Assembly: GCA_930367215.1 (NCBI GenBank)
Contig: OV884059.1
Coordinates: forward strand, 51,554,957-51,618,956
DNA from: Pollenia angustigena
Lineage: Eukaryota > Arthropoda > Insecta > Diptera > Polleniidae
Length of the DNA: 64,000 nucleotides
Reading direction: 5' to 3'
Of this stretch, positions 21,825 through 32,382 are shown piece after piece. Within the stretch, counting starts at the first letter, position 1; each line of letters opens with the position of its first letter. The notes under the pieces are model-generated. The model had not been told where the DNA came from and searched no databases. It saw only the letters and a list, made by a program, of their open reading frames with translations. The translations under genes were made by a program, and so were the position numbers.

Positions 21825-24482
21825 CGCTCATCTAATTGGGTAAGTGCTGCAGTGTCTCTTCTTCTTAAGCGATTGTGGCCGCCATGATTTAAAATATTTC
21901 GAGCTAGTGGATTTGGGTGTTGTTCAAGCCTTTTTAAATATTTTATTGCATATTTTGTAATCATAGATTTCACTAATGGCACATTGAGATCCTTATGAAT
22001 GTTTGAGTTTTTAACATACCAGGGAACGGCTGTGATTATTCGAAGAAGTTTATTTTGGCGCCTTTGAATTTTGTCGATATTAGAGGCCGAGGCAGTGCCC
22101 CATAGTTGAATACCGTAGCACCAGATAGGCTTTAAGATAGAGTTGTAAAGTAGAAGCTTGCAATCGAGACTAAGGACAGAATTTCTTCCAATAAGCCAAT
22201 GAATTTGAATGGCTTTTAGTTTCATTTGAGTTAATTTTGCCTCTATATGGCATTTCCACGTTAATCGCCGATCCAGATGTATACCGAGATATTTAAAATG
22301 CGAATGTTGAGGAATTATTTGATTATTGATTGTAATAGGGGGGCAAGATTCCCGGCGCAAAGTGAATGTTATATGTACACATTTTTGCTCATTGACCATT
22401 ATCCTCTATTGTCTTAACCATATTTCTAGTTGAAATATATGATGCTGTAAGTAACGCGATGCTTCATAACGATTTTCGTGGACGCTTAGAAAAGCTGTAT
22501 CGACTGCAAATGTTGAAGTTTGTGTGTAGTTGCTTGTTGGCATGTCCGAAGTATAAATTAAGTATAATAGGGGGCCCAGGATGCTGCCTTGTGGGACTCC
22601 AGCGGCAATGGGCTGAGGTGAACTTAAGAAATTTCCTTCTTTAATAATAAATTGACGACCGACTAAGTAGCTTTCTAGCAGCTTGTGTGTGTTTGCTGGT
22701 AAATTTTGCTTCAATTTGTGTAATAAGCCTTCATGCCAGACTTTGTCAAAAGCTTGCGAAACATCGATGAAGAGAGCTGAGCAATATTTCTTTTCTTCAA
22801 ATGCTTTTCTTATGACATTTACTATTCGATGAGTCTGCTCGATTGTGCTGTGTTTTCTTCTAAATCCGAACTGATGGTTTGGAATACATCTATTTTCACT
22901 TAAAATTGGTGTTAATTTTGAAACTAATAATTTCTCAAACAGCTTTGACATATTTGATAATAAGCTAATAGGTCTATAAGACTCAACTTTTGTATGATCT
23001 TTACCTGGCTTTGGTATCATGGTAACTAAGGAAACCTTCCATTTTTCAGGATAGTATTCAAGGCGTAAAATAGCATTAAATATAAAAAGAATAATTTTCT
23101 TTGCTATGCGAGGTAGCTCCAAAAGCATTATATTACTGATTTTATCAATACCAGGTGCCTTCTTAGTGTTTACGTCACAAATAGCCTTTTCGATTTCTCT
23201 TATCTCAAATCTGAGGGGAATAGCTGCTCTAGCAGCAACATTACCACCTATTGTGAGATATATTTGGTGTAAATACGTTTTTCAAATGACCAACAAAAAG
23301 ATTTCCTTTTTCAATATCGTTTCTTGCCCAACTACCATTCAAGTTTCTTAATGGTGGCTTAGATATAACTGGCCTTTTTAGATTTCTAGCTGCACGCCAT
23401 AATGAGTAGTCAGATTGTGGAGTTGCATCAAGTTCCTTAAGATATTTTTCTAGAGAAGCCGTTTTCTGATTCTGTAGTAACTTTCTTAGCCTTTTTGTGC
23501 ATTCTTTTAATAAAATCTTAAGTTGCGGGGATCTGTAAAGTTGCCACTCTCTTCGAACTCTCCTTTTTTCAGTCAAGAGCCGCTCGACATCTGAAGAACA
23601 TATTTTATTATTTTGAATTTTTTTGGGGGTAACGCTGGAATGTTGAACAGCTAGTTTAAGATAACTGTCAAAGTTAACAAGAGAGAGATCCACATTCTCC
23701 GGTGTACTAAGCGGAATATTTTCTGTGCAATGGGCACTGAGAAATTTTTTATATTTTAACCAATTTATTTGTGTGGCTGGCGTCGCTAGGTAACCTGACG
23801 GAAATACAATTCTATTTGGGTTCGATATAGTAACAATTGTAGGTGTGTGGTCGGATGATAATTCTAAGGAAGCTTCAACATGAATCGTTTCTGTGGGGAT
23901 GTTTTTAACCACGCCAAAGTCGATAACATCTGGAATTTTTTGATGATCAGTGGGCCAATATGTTGGTTGTCCGCTCGCTACCACATTTAAATTCATTTTA
24001 GAAATTGTGTTAAATAAAACACGACCCTTTGGCGTTATAAGTCGCGACCCCCAGAAGGTATGTTTAGCGTTATAATCGCCAGCGGCTAGGAAACACGGTC
24101 CTAATGATTTAAAATATTTATAATATTGGTCCTCCGATATTGAAAATCAAGGCGGAGAGTATAACGATGAAATTACTAGGTTTCTATTTAATTCCTCAAC
24201 ACAAATAGTCGTTGCTTGCAGATAGTCTTCACGGTGATCACACATAATATAGTGTTTGACTCGAGTTTTTATTAAGATGGCAGAACCTCCACAAGCTCTA
24301 TCTCGAGGGTCCTTGGTATCATATAGTATATAACCATTGATTTTAAACGTATTTCTTGAGGTCAAATGAGTTTCAGAAATCATCCTGACATCAATTTGTT
24401 TATTTTTAAGAAAGTATTCTAATTCATTTTTATGTTGGCGGATGCCGTTTGCGTTCCAAAAACAAATTTTTAAACAGTTCAT
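21825..24482 (-). pseudogene. Jockey-B ORF2 (endonuclease and reverse transcriptase), frameshifted
   Basis: Begins at ATG 24482 with LKICFWNANGIRQHKNELEY and ISETHLTSRNTFK (endonuclease). After a shift, 23996-23241 carries PTYWPTDHQKIPDVIDFGVV and LSSDHTPTIVTI, then the RT linker. 23128-22406 has PKPGKDHTKVESYRPISLLS, HQFGFRRKHSTIEQ, FIDVSQAFDKVWHEGLLHKL, AAGVPQGSILGPLLYLIYTS and FAVDTAFLSV, where the usual FADD box reads FAVD (first catalytic Asp lost to Val). The C-terminal portion 22399-21821 follows in another frame. Endonuclease GDYN is disrupted around 24060-24130. Confidence 0.85.
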
Positions 24483-25996
24483 GGTTTGTTAAGTACAGCT
24501 TGCAATAACATCGATTGCATTCTAAGCATTTCCTGCATCATATTACCCATTGTGTTCGTAAAATTATTTACTGTTTGCACTAATGTTTCCATGGTTTTTT
24601 CTAAACGACTTAAATTAGAAACCGGAGTTTCATCATTACTTGGCGAGGCACCTTGCATTGGCTGATCGTTTGATTTTAGGACGTTAGCGTAAGAGGTTCT
24701 GTTATTACTAGGCTGGGGGGCTTGAATTGCATTTGTGTTTACTTGATTTGCAACCTGCATTTGAGGGGTATTTGTTTTCGGTCCAACCGTTTGCTTGACG
24801 ATATTATATACAGGGCATCCTCTATAATTCGCAGTGTGATTGCCGCCACAGTTGCTACATTTTTTTACATTGGGGTCGGTTTTAGACTTATCGCAAGAAA
24901 CTGTACCGTGTAGTTCACCACATACTACGCAGACAGGGGGTAAGTAGCAGTATGCCTTGGTATGGCCAAATTCTTGGCAGTTTAAGCACTGAACAGGTCC
25001 ATTTTTTTGTGCGGCTCTTCTATAGTTATTCTTCTGTAGAGAATATATTTTAAATTGTAAATAGGATGTGTTTCGTTTTTTTTAAGTTTTACGTCGCCGG
25101 GTTCAAACTCCACTCGAAAAAGTGGTTGGGGAATTTTTTTCTCTATTTTTATTATTAACTACATGTTTTACCTTGAAGCCTTTTTCTTCTAGGAATGTTT
25201 TAACCTCTTCTGGATCCACACATGAGTCAAAACCCTAAATCACTACCTGTAGAAATTTACTGCTTTTCAGTTGGTAGGTTTAAAAGTTTTTTTTAAGCGT
25301 TTCAAAGTTGTTTACTATTTTGCGAAAATCATTCTCATTATTGACTTGTATTTTTGTCTCGTTTATACTTCCACGCTTTATAGCCGCTACGTAAAACGAA
25401 TTTTCACCTATCACCGATATCAAACTCTTTATGAGCTAATTTGAATTTTGCTCCCTTAGATATATCGGGGGAGGCTTGGATGGTTTAATGACGTTTGGTG
25501 CTTCAGAGGATTCATCCTCCAGAATTGCAAAACGATTTTGAGTATTTATTTTATCAAAAGATGGTACTTTTGAGGCCGAAGCAACTGCTGCAGAGGTAGG
25601 GCTGCGTCCCCGTTTAAGCACTGTTATGTACCTGTCCATACCAACTTGTACTGTGGGCTTTTGACAACTTTTTACAGGGGGGTTTTCCATTGCATTTGTA
25701 TTTGAGTTCATGGTATCATTTCCCACTAAATTTGTTTTTGACGTCACGGCAATACTTGCTGGGCTGGCAACACTTGTCACCAAATCTAGTTGTAGTTTTT
25801 TTAATGAGTCACTATCCACTGTTTTTGTAAACACCGAGGGTGATAGGGAACGTGTTCGAGTAATTGGCTTAGCCGTTAAATAGTTTATATTGTTTTGTTT
25901 TGTTTTATTTATTTCTGCATTATTTCCATTTGCATTAACTAAAACATAAACGTTTCTTTCATTTTGTCCTAGTGTTGTTTCACTGTTCGTACTCAT
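24479..25996 (-). pseudogene. Jockey-B ORF1 (gag-like, zinc knuckles), frameshifted
   Basis: Starts MSTNSETTLGQNERNVYVL at 25996. The N-terminal part is open to 25436 and includes VGMDRYITVLKRGRSPTSAA and PPPIYLREQ, wording shared with Jockey-A ORF1. The PRE_C2HC-like middle (around 25080-25430) is broken by several shifts. A cysteine-rich part at about 24830-25010 reads CLNCQEFGHTKAYC, CVVCGELHGTVSC and CSNCGGNHTANYRGC, three CCHC knuckles. The C-terminal segment is 24760-24479. The final TGA overlaps the ATG of ORF2 (ATGA), an arrangement also found in Jockey-A. The product would be an RNA-binding particle protein; this copy is dead. Confidence 0.8.
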
Positions 25997-26039
25997 GCAA
26001 AGAGTTGTTTTTCACCGTTTTGCTTTGCTCTTAATATTT

Positions 26040-26960
26040 TTATTATTTATTGTATTTTACAACAACAAAAAAAAAAAAATTAAGAAATTTAAACTTAAAT
26101 GTTTTTGTTCAAAATATGTATACACATGTATGAACATTCATACGTACATATATATTTTTACTATTTTGTTTTATTTAATTTTATCGTTTTAATTGTTCAC
26201 TATAATGTTAAATAACAAAATATATTATTTATTTTTAAGCGTCCATTCGCTGCTTATATTAAAAAGTCAAATGTGATTAATTGATAGTTCAAATCGTATG
26301 CGGGTTTAAAAATACACGTCTGTATCACAACAAAGCACAAACCGAACTCTCATGAGTTTTATAAATAAATTTGGAGAAAGCTCAACACCTAAGTATAAAT
26401 TTAAAGATTCAAAACTAAGACCAATTCTATTGGTCTTGCTGTAAACAATCATGTTTTTGATATGCATAAAAAAAGAATATCTGGAGGATAGAAATAAACT
26501 GCGAACAATAACTAATCGATATGGGGAACATTACAATAATTGTGCTTGGTCAGATGAAAATTATACGTGTGATCTAGATACTTTTTCCTGTTCCCAGCTT
26601 TAAGAAAACAAAAGAAGCTGTCATAGAAGAAGCTAATGAAATCATGGAATATTATAAATATAATATACATTATTATTATTAACTAAATGTAAAAATTATA
26701 CTTTTAATAAAATGAAAACATTAACATAAACATCTATCAAACTATTTGTTTTATTTTCTTATTCACAAACAGTTTCTTTGTTTATAAAATCATATTTCCA
26801 TACAAACATAAAATAAATTTATCACGTACAAATGTAGAATTCATTCGACAAATAAAAAGGTTTCATATTACAAAAAAAGACAATTATGAAAAGGAACAAA
26901 TAGCAGATTTTAAAAAATATTTATTTTTTCTAAGTTTAAATTCTTGCATTATTTTATTTC
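26040..26960. other. AT-rich stretch without recognisable gene
   Basis: Contains poly-A runs, short TA-rich tracts and no frame with family similarity. A small A-rich microsatellite lies at about 26650-26690. Confidence 0.5.
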
Positions 26961-27682
26961 ATACTAGCTTAAACCCGGTGCGCTTTGCTACCCTCATCGA
27001 AACAAAATTAAGTAGTAACAAGTAAGAGTGCTATATTCGGCTGTGCCGAATCTTATATACCCTTCACCAGTGTGCGAGCAGAATACAGAGCAAATACACA
27101 AAAACTAAATAATTTTTACATACATATTTACAATACTTTAAACTTCATTTTAAATAAAATTTAAAAAGCGAGAACTGGTAAATATTTTTTTAAATCGTTT
27201 TTAGAACATAAAAAAAATAAAACTATTAAAAAAAAATTTTTCTTTTTAAAAAACCAAGATTCGAACCAGGGAACTCTCAGTTTCTAACTTAATACACCCC
27301 TAGACAACTGAACCATGAAGGAACGTTAATTGAATATCATTAAAATGAAACATGGCACGTTTACTGTTCACAAAATTCAACACATTTGAGTTGTAATTCG
27401 TTTGATGTTTTTGTTCACAGCAATAGCAAAGTTGTAAACCATAATAAAAAAACTACAAATCAACTTATTTGAGTTGTAAACCGAAATAGGGAAATATATG
27501 CACCAAAATAGTTTGTGCCATGTATGTGTGTTTGTTTGTTTTCTTTTATCTTTTTTGGCGAGTTTTTAAGTAGCAAAAAACACAACAATTCCTAGTTTCT
27601 ATTTGTTAAAATTATTTCGTTAAATAGATGAAATAATAAAGAAGGGTGATAACGAATATCATATTGGGTATTACGCTAGTAT
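26961..27682 (-). repeat. SINE-like or short-TIR dispersed repeat
   Basis: Bounded by ATACTAGC (26961) and GCTAGTAT (ending 27682). Near its low end is the hairpin TTCGGCTGTGCCGAA (about 27037-27051) followed by TCTTATATACCC, a motif I associate with abundant fly repeats. The minus strand carries a tRNA-like head at 27253-27318, so the low end may be the 3' part of a minus-strand SINE. The two interpretations (short-TIR element versus SINE) cannot be separated from one copy. Confidence 0.45.
27253..27318 (-). repeat. tRNA-derived head with A and B box-like motifs
   Basis: On the minus strand: TGGTTCAGTTGTCTAGGGG (A-box-like) and, about 35 bases later, GGTTCGAATCTTGG (B box, consensus GGTTCGANTCC). 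Length and spacing match a tRNA with a degenerate acceptor stem. No functional tRNA is predicted; it most likely serves, or served, as the pol III promoter of a SINE. Confidence 0.5.
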
Positions 27683-27901
27683 ATGTAAACCATTGAAAGG
27701 GGGGGTGACGGATTTCAGTATTTTGATTATAACCCAGCCATTTTTTAACCGATTTTACAGATTTATAAACCGTTTAAGAAGAAATTTGCCAGTTGTTTGG
27801 GCTATAAATCTTGGACTCGGGAAGATCTATGTTTCCCGAAAGTATTTATTTATTTATTTATTTAATATATATAATTAGGTCTATGGATAAATCCTTACAG
27901 C

Positions 27902-30730
27902 CTAATACAAATGAGTATTTAACTTAAGTATAATATTACGTTTCACAATATTTAAATCCAGAGAAAAATCAATAAATTCAAACATTTCATTGAAGCAACA
28001 ACACAGTTTTCTAAATGGGTCTGCCATAGCATAGTTAGTTCGGAAAGTTTTTATAAATAAGGGATTATAGTACCGTACCGTACGTCGTGGAATGTTAAAT
28101 GATAAACTACTTAATAAAAAATTCGAGCATACTTTTCCATTTATTAAGTTAATTACAAATGAGACATTTAGCATAACTCTGCGACTTTTCAGTGTTGGCA
28201 AACGTATTAAAGATAATCTTGTAGAATATGAGGGGAGATTATCATATCCTCGATATGTATCTCTCAGGCAAAAAAGCAAGAATTGTTTTTGAATGGATTC
28301 AATATGATCACTATGAACCATATAATGTGGATCCCATACAATCGAGCCGTATTCCAAGATTGGTCTAACGAGAGATGTGTAAAGTTGTTTAGTGACGAAA
28401 GTATCATGGAATTCCTTCGCCCAACGTTTAATAAAAGCCAGAGTACAACGAGCCCTGTTGACAGTCATTGTTATGTGTTGAATAAAATCCAATTTTACAT
28501 CCAGTAAGATGCCAAGATCCATAATTGTGTCAACTATCTTGATTTTATAGTCACCGAGTTTATAGTTATTTAAAATACTACGTTTTCTAGAAAAGCGCAT
28601 ATGTTTACATTTCATTAGGTTTAAATCCATTAGGTTATGTTTACACCAATTATAAAAGGTATCCAAGTCTTCTTGAAGATAAATATGGTCTAAAGAGTTC
28701 GTGAAGTTTAAAAAAATTTTTACATCATCTGCGAACATTAGTATATGTGAATGTTTAATAATATCAGGCATGTCGTTGATGAAGAGCAGAAACAAAAGTG
28801 GGCCAAGGTGACTACCTTGCAGAACACCGGATTTTACCAATATAGGTTTAGAAGTTGAAAACCCAAATTTTACGCATTGTATTCTGCCGAGAAGATATGA
28901 CCTTAGCCAGCTTAAATAAGTTTTGTCGAAACCCATAATATCAATTTTTCTCAAAAGAAGGTTGTGATTAACCTTATCAAATGCCTTACTGAAGTCGGTA
29001 TATATAACGTCGGTATGCTGGTTGTTGACGAATCCCTCATTTACCAAAGTTGTCAGTTCTAAAATATTTGTCATAGTTGATGATTCTTTACGAAATCCGT
29101 GTTGAAAAGGTGTTAATAACGGTGAAACTTGATGAACCAATGAATCTAAAATGCATTTTTCAAAAAGTTTTGGAATTGCGCTAAGTTTGGCTATACCTCT
29201 GTAATTAATTATATTTGATTTATTTCCAGATTTGAACAAAGGAATTAAATATGACTCTTTCCATATTTTTGGAAAATATCCATTTTTCAAAGAAATATTA
29301 AAAATAATTGACAACGGCATTGCTAAAGCTTCCATACAGTTGATTAAAATACTGCTTGGTATACCATCAGGACCCATTGAGTTTGAATATTTAAAAGATT
29401 TTAAGCAATTGATAATATTAAGTGTGGTCATTGGTGAAAATGAAATAGTTTGACCAGTAACTATATTAAATGGATAATTGACATTTTCAGCACAATGTGC
29501 ATCAGAATATGTGGACGAAAAAAAGTCGGCGAATAAATCACTGATTTCCTTTTCATCGTGTGTTTCAGTACCCATATATTTCATGACCTTCGGTGCGCCA
29601 GAGATCTTTCTTTTCGAATTTACAAATTTATAGAATGATCTTGGATCGTATTTTAAGTTGTTTTTTATTTTAATCAAATAATCGTTATATAATTTAGCAT
29701 TTAGCAAATTGTATTTTGCACGAAGGACGGAATACTTGCTGTAATCGCAGCGGGATCCAGATTTCTTATATTTTCTGTAATTCTTGTTTTTTAAGTTTTT
29801 TAACGAAGAAAGTTGTTTATTACCCCATGGTGGTCCTGATTTTGAGCTCAGTGAAAATTTTGGTATACATTCATTCATATATTGTTTTATTGTACTGTAG
29901 AAATTATTAATCATTTTATCGATTGTTTCTGGTGCGCCAATGCGAATGGATAACAATTGAATCCAATTTGTGTTAATTAAAAGGTTATGTAGGTCGTTGT
30001 AATTTGCCCTTTTAAAACAAAACACCTTTTCTTTTTTATGGAAATTTTGAACACGATGACAACTAAAAATGTTGCAGCTAATTTCAATTGTAGGGTGGTA
30101 ACGATCTTCTGGGAGTGTTATAGGATCAACACGATTTATTGTACATTCCTTAGGCTCATTAACAAATACCAGGTCAAGTAATTTACCATACATATTGTAG
30201 ACGCCATTTATCTGATGTAGACATAAATTTGTAATGTTACCGAATATATCATCACTGATGTTATCAGAACGATTAGGAATGTAAGTTTTACTTTCTGTGG
30301 AGAAATGCCAGGTAATCTGAGGTATATTAAAATCGCCAAGGACTAACATGAAGTCACCCAAACTGATTTTTGAAGCCACTTGTTCCATTGCCAAAATGTG
30401 TTGTTGATAAGTAATTATATCAGATTGAGGTGGGATATAAGAACATGTAATAAATATTTTAATGTTGTTTACTTTTACTACCACTGCAATAAATTCAATT
30501 TTACTTGCTAAGTTTAATATTAGCTCTTCAGCAGGAAATGTATTTAAGACAGCTATTAAAACTCCACCGCCAGTAGTAACTGTAGTTCTATCGCGCCAGA
30601 ATACATGAAAATTATTGCAAACAATTTCGGTATTTAAGAAAGTATTATTTAGCCAAGTCTCAGTTAGACAAATTATGTGGTGATTGAAATTAAAACTATC
30701 GACATAAAATTTGGAGCATTTAGTCCTCAT
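27902..30730 (-). CDS. CR1-like ORF2: endonuclease and reverse transcriptase, intact frame
   Basis: 942 codons without a stop. The endonuclease N-terminus is QNVRGMRTKCSKF, with codons upstream of the first ATG still in frame, so translation may begin before 30730 or overlap ORF1. It is followed by LTETWL, WRDRTTVTTGGGVLIAV, SYIPPQ, LVLGDFNIPQITW and EDRYHPTIEI. RT shows MGPDGIPSSIL, YRGIAKLSAIPKLFEKCI, HGFRKESSTMTN, YTDFSKAFDKVNHNLLL, GVLQGSHLGPLLFLLFIND and LMFADDVKIF (the FADD catalytic box), and the tail includes LEYGSIVWDP. All core residues look present. It could encode a working enzyme, or be a recently silenced copy. Confidence 0.9.
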   Translation of the reverse strand: MRTKCSKFYVDSFNFNHHIICLTETWLNNTFLNTEIVCNNFHVFWRDRTTVTTGGGVLIAVLNTFPAEELILNLASKIEFIAVVVKVNNIKIFITCSYIPPQSDIITYQQHILAMEQVASKISLGDFMLVLGDFNIPQITWHFSTESKTYIPNRSDNISDDIFGNITNLCLHQINGVYNMYGKLLDLVFVNEPKECTINRVDPITLPEDRYHPTIEISCNIFSCHRVQNFHKKEKVFCFKRANYNDLHNLLINTNWIQLLSIRIGAPETIDKMINNFYSTIKQYMNECIPKFSLSSKSGPPWGNKQLSSLKNLKNKNYRKYKKSGSRCDYSKYSVLRAKYNLLNAKLYNDYLIKIKNNLKYDPRSFYKFVNSKRKISGAPKVMKYMGTETHDEKEISDLFADFFSSTYSDAHCAENVNYPFNIVTGQTISFSPMTTLNIINCLKSFKYSNSMGPDGIPSSILINCMEALAMPLSIIFNISLKNGYFPKIWKESYLIPLFKSGNKSNIINYRGIAKLSAIPKLFEKCILDSLVHQVSPLLTPFQHGFRKESSTMTNILELTTLVNEGFVNNQHTDVIYTDFSKAFDKVNHNLLLRKIDIMGFDKTYLSWLRSYLLGRIQCVKFGFSTSKPILVKSGVLQGSHLGPLLFLLFINDMPDIIKHSHILMFADDVKIFLNFTNSLDHIYLQEDLDTFYNWCKHNLMDLNLMKCKHMRFSRKRSILNNYKLGDYKIKIVDTIMDLGILLDVKLDFIQHITMTVNRARCTLAFIKRWAKEFHDTFVTKQLYTSLVRPILEYGSIVWDPHYMVHSDHIESIQKQFLLFCLRDTYRGYDNLPSYSTRLSLIRLPTLKSRRVMLNVSFVINLINGKVCSNFLLSSLSFNIPRRTVRYYNPLFIKTFRTNYAMADPFRKLCCCFNEMFEFIDFSLDLNIVKRNIILKLNTHLY

Positions 30731-30780
30731 TCCACGTACGTTTTGGTATATAATAATGAGTTGATCGTCGGGAGCATCCG

Positions 30781-31752
30781 TTAGTTTTTTGAATGTAATA
30801 ATTGTTGTTTCGGCAAATAAGCAACATTCGTTGGACGCCGGTTTATATTTTGTTCATATTCTCGAACTAAGACATGTTCAGGCCAAAAAGATGGGTCGAG
30901 AATGGAGTTAAAAATTTCAAATGGAACAGTAAGCTTAAATGATGTGATAATCCGCGCTTGCGAGTAAGTAAACTTATGAACATTCAAATCAAAATTTTTG
31001 CCGATCTTAGATTTAATATACGCATCAATGTCGTCAACAGATGTATCAGATGCAAAACGAGATACAAAGATTTGTTTTTTTGGTGGGATCACTCTCAGAT
31101 CTTTTATAGCAGCACAGTTATTTTCACTATTTATCAAATTAACAGGATTTGTTGCATTTTGATGATTTATTGGGACAGTATTAGTTGGAACGGATGTTTT
31201 GCTTAGAAGAGTTGGCCCACGATCATTAACAGATGAAGAAGCGGATTCGGGATTCTGAGGCAAAGATGGCAAAGAAGAAGGTTCAGTCAACTTTACTTTA
31301 TTGTTTAACCTTGCAGATTTCCTTTTCGGTGATGTTTGAACAGGAGATTTTATAGATTCTAAAGCATTAAAATCATCAAAAATTTTAGCATATTGTGATA
31401 TTTTATCAAAAAGTTTATTTGCTTCTTCTTGAATTTCCAAAAAACGGGATTTATTTGATTGGAAAAAACGATAGAATGTAATGCTTATTTTCTTGCAATC
31501 ATTACAGCGCCAAGCAAGTCCATTATCTTTCGACAATGATCCAGCAACAAGACCGGAAAGACCACTGCATTTAATATGGCAAAGACCATTACATAACCAA
31601 CAAGAAATCATCATCTCTTCATCGTTGGTAATGGGACATTTTTTCATAATACACGCCATGATATCATCCAATTTATAAGTGTTTATATATATTTTAAAAT
31701 AAAATTGTTTTAAAAGAAAATTGTTTGTTGGGTATACAATCCTACTATCCAA
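30781..31752 (-). CDS. CR1-like ORF1 protein with PHD-type zinc finger
   Basis: Open from 31752 to 30781. The likely start is the internal Met at 31659 (MACIMKKCPITNDEEMMISC), since the finger begins right after it: C..C..............C..C....H..C..................C..C spaced as in the PHD fingers of CR1 ORF1 proteins (CWLCNGLCHIKCSGLSG, then WRCNDCKK). A coiled-coil-like segment (RFLEIQEEANKLFDKISQYAK) follows, then a low-complexity Ser/Pro/Asn linker and a C-terminal domain (IFVSRFASDTSVDDIDAYIK ... FDLNVHKF) resembling the RRM-like or esterase-linked tails of LINE ORF1s. The role would be RNA binding and chaperoning. No frame damage is seen. Confidence 0.75.
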   Translation of the reverse strand: MDSRIVYPTNNFLLKQFYFKIYINTYKLDDIMACIMKKCPITNDEEMMISCWLCNGLCHIKCSGLSGLVAGSLSKDNGLAWRCNDCKKISITFYRFFQSNKSRFLEIQEEANKLFDKISQYAKIFDDFNALESIKSPVQTSPKRKSARLNNKVKLTEPSSLPSLPQNPESASSSVNDRGPTLLSKTSVPTNTVPINHQNATNPVNLINSENNCAAIKDLRVIPPKKQIFVSRFASDTSVDDIDAYIKSKIGKNFDLNVHKFTYSQARIITSFKLTVPFEIFNSILDPSFWPEHVLVREYEQNINRRPTNVAYLPKQQLLHSKN

Positions 31753-31760
31753 TAGATGGC

Positions 31761-32255
31761 GCTTAGCGATTAAAATAGCAAATACATAAACCAGTTAGAC
31801 TTGTAATTACAAATATATGGAACAAATTAGATCAGCTGACAGTAGATGCAGAATGTTATCCACAGAAAAGAAAAATACGATCCACTACAAGAACAGGTCA
31901 CAAGTAACAAAATACGTACAATTTTATCCTTTGATTATCACAAAAACCGCACTCCCAGATGCACACACTCCAATGACACCGACAGCACAAAGGGATATGT
32001 TGTTAAAAATATGTTTATTAGCTTTACAGCGAATCACAAAACAATTGAATTTATAAAAGTAAACAGAGCGACTTATATACACATCTAAATGACACCAATG
32101 TTGCCAATTTAATAATGGAGAACTTTTTATACGGCCAATAAAATCCTACCTTTAGCTATCGGTAAGTTGTGAAAACGGGCCTCAATGATTTATTAGGCGT
32201 AAGACAGTAGTTATGAACTACTAAATGAACCAAATATTTTTTGTTTTTTTTTTTT
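31761..32255. other. Intergenic stretch with one inverted-repeat terminus
   Basis: No gene. 32144-32182 (TCCTACCTTTAGCTATCGGT then AAGTTGTGAAAACGGGCCT) is the reverse complement of 46722-46760, so it is one end of a dispersed TIR element whose partner end is not visible here. Confidence 0.55.
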
Positions 32256-32382
32256 TTTTTTTTTAATATATTTTTATTATTGAATCTTTCTTATCGAAAT
32301 TTACAATATGTATTCAAATCTTAATTCTACTTGTTGTTTATTAGTTGTTACCAGTGTAACCACTAACTGCTGTATTCAAATT

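Larger units (their letters stand above)
21659..26030 (-). mobile_element. Jockey-B non-LTR retrotransposon, nearly full length
   Basis: A minus-strand Jockey-type LINE. The poly-A tail is the T-run at about 21659-21678. ORF2 and ORF1 are recognisable over their whole length and a short 5' leader precedes ORF1. It truncates the BEL pol at its 3' side. The exact 5' end was not determined; an A-run on the plus strand at 26067-26079 is a possible limit. No target duplication was found. Confidence 0.85.
27843..31760 (-). mobile_element. CR1-like non-LTR retrotransposon, near complete
   Basis: A two-ORF LINE on the minus strand with a TTTA-repeat tail (27847-27866 as TATTTATTTATTTATTTA, i.e. a TAAA repeat at its 3' end) rather than plain poly-A. 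ORF1 carries a PHD-like finger and ORF2 is uninterrupted over 942 codons. Both features fit the CR1-like branch of the Jockey superfamily. It is the best-preserved autonomous retrotransposon in the window. Confidence 0.85.

Noticed and set aside
27253..27318. Functional tRNA gene
   Set aside because: Boxes are present but the acceptor stem and anticodon arm do not form a normal cloverleaf by eye; it lies within a dispersed repeat.
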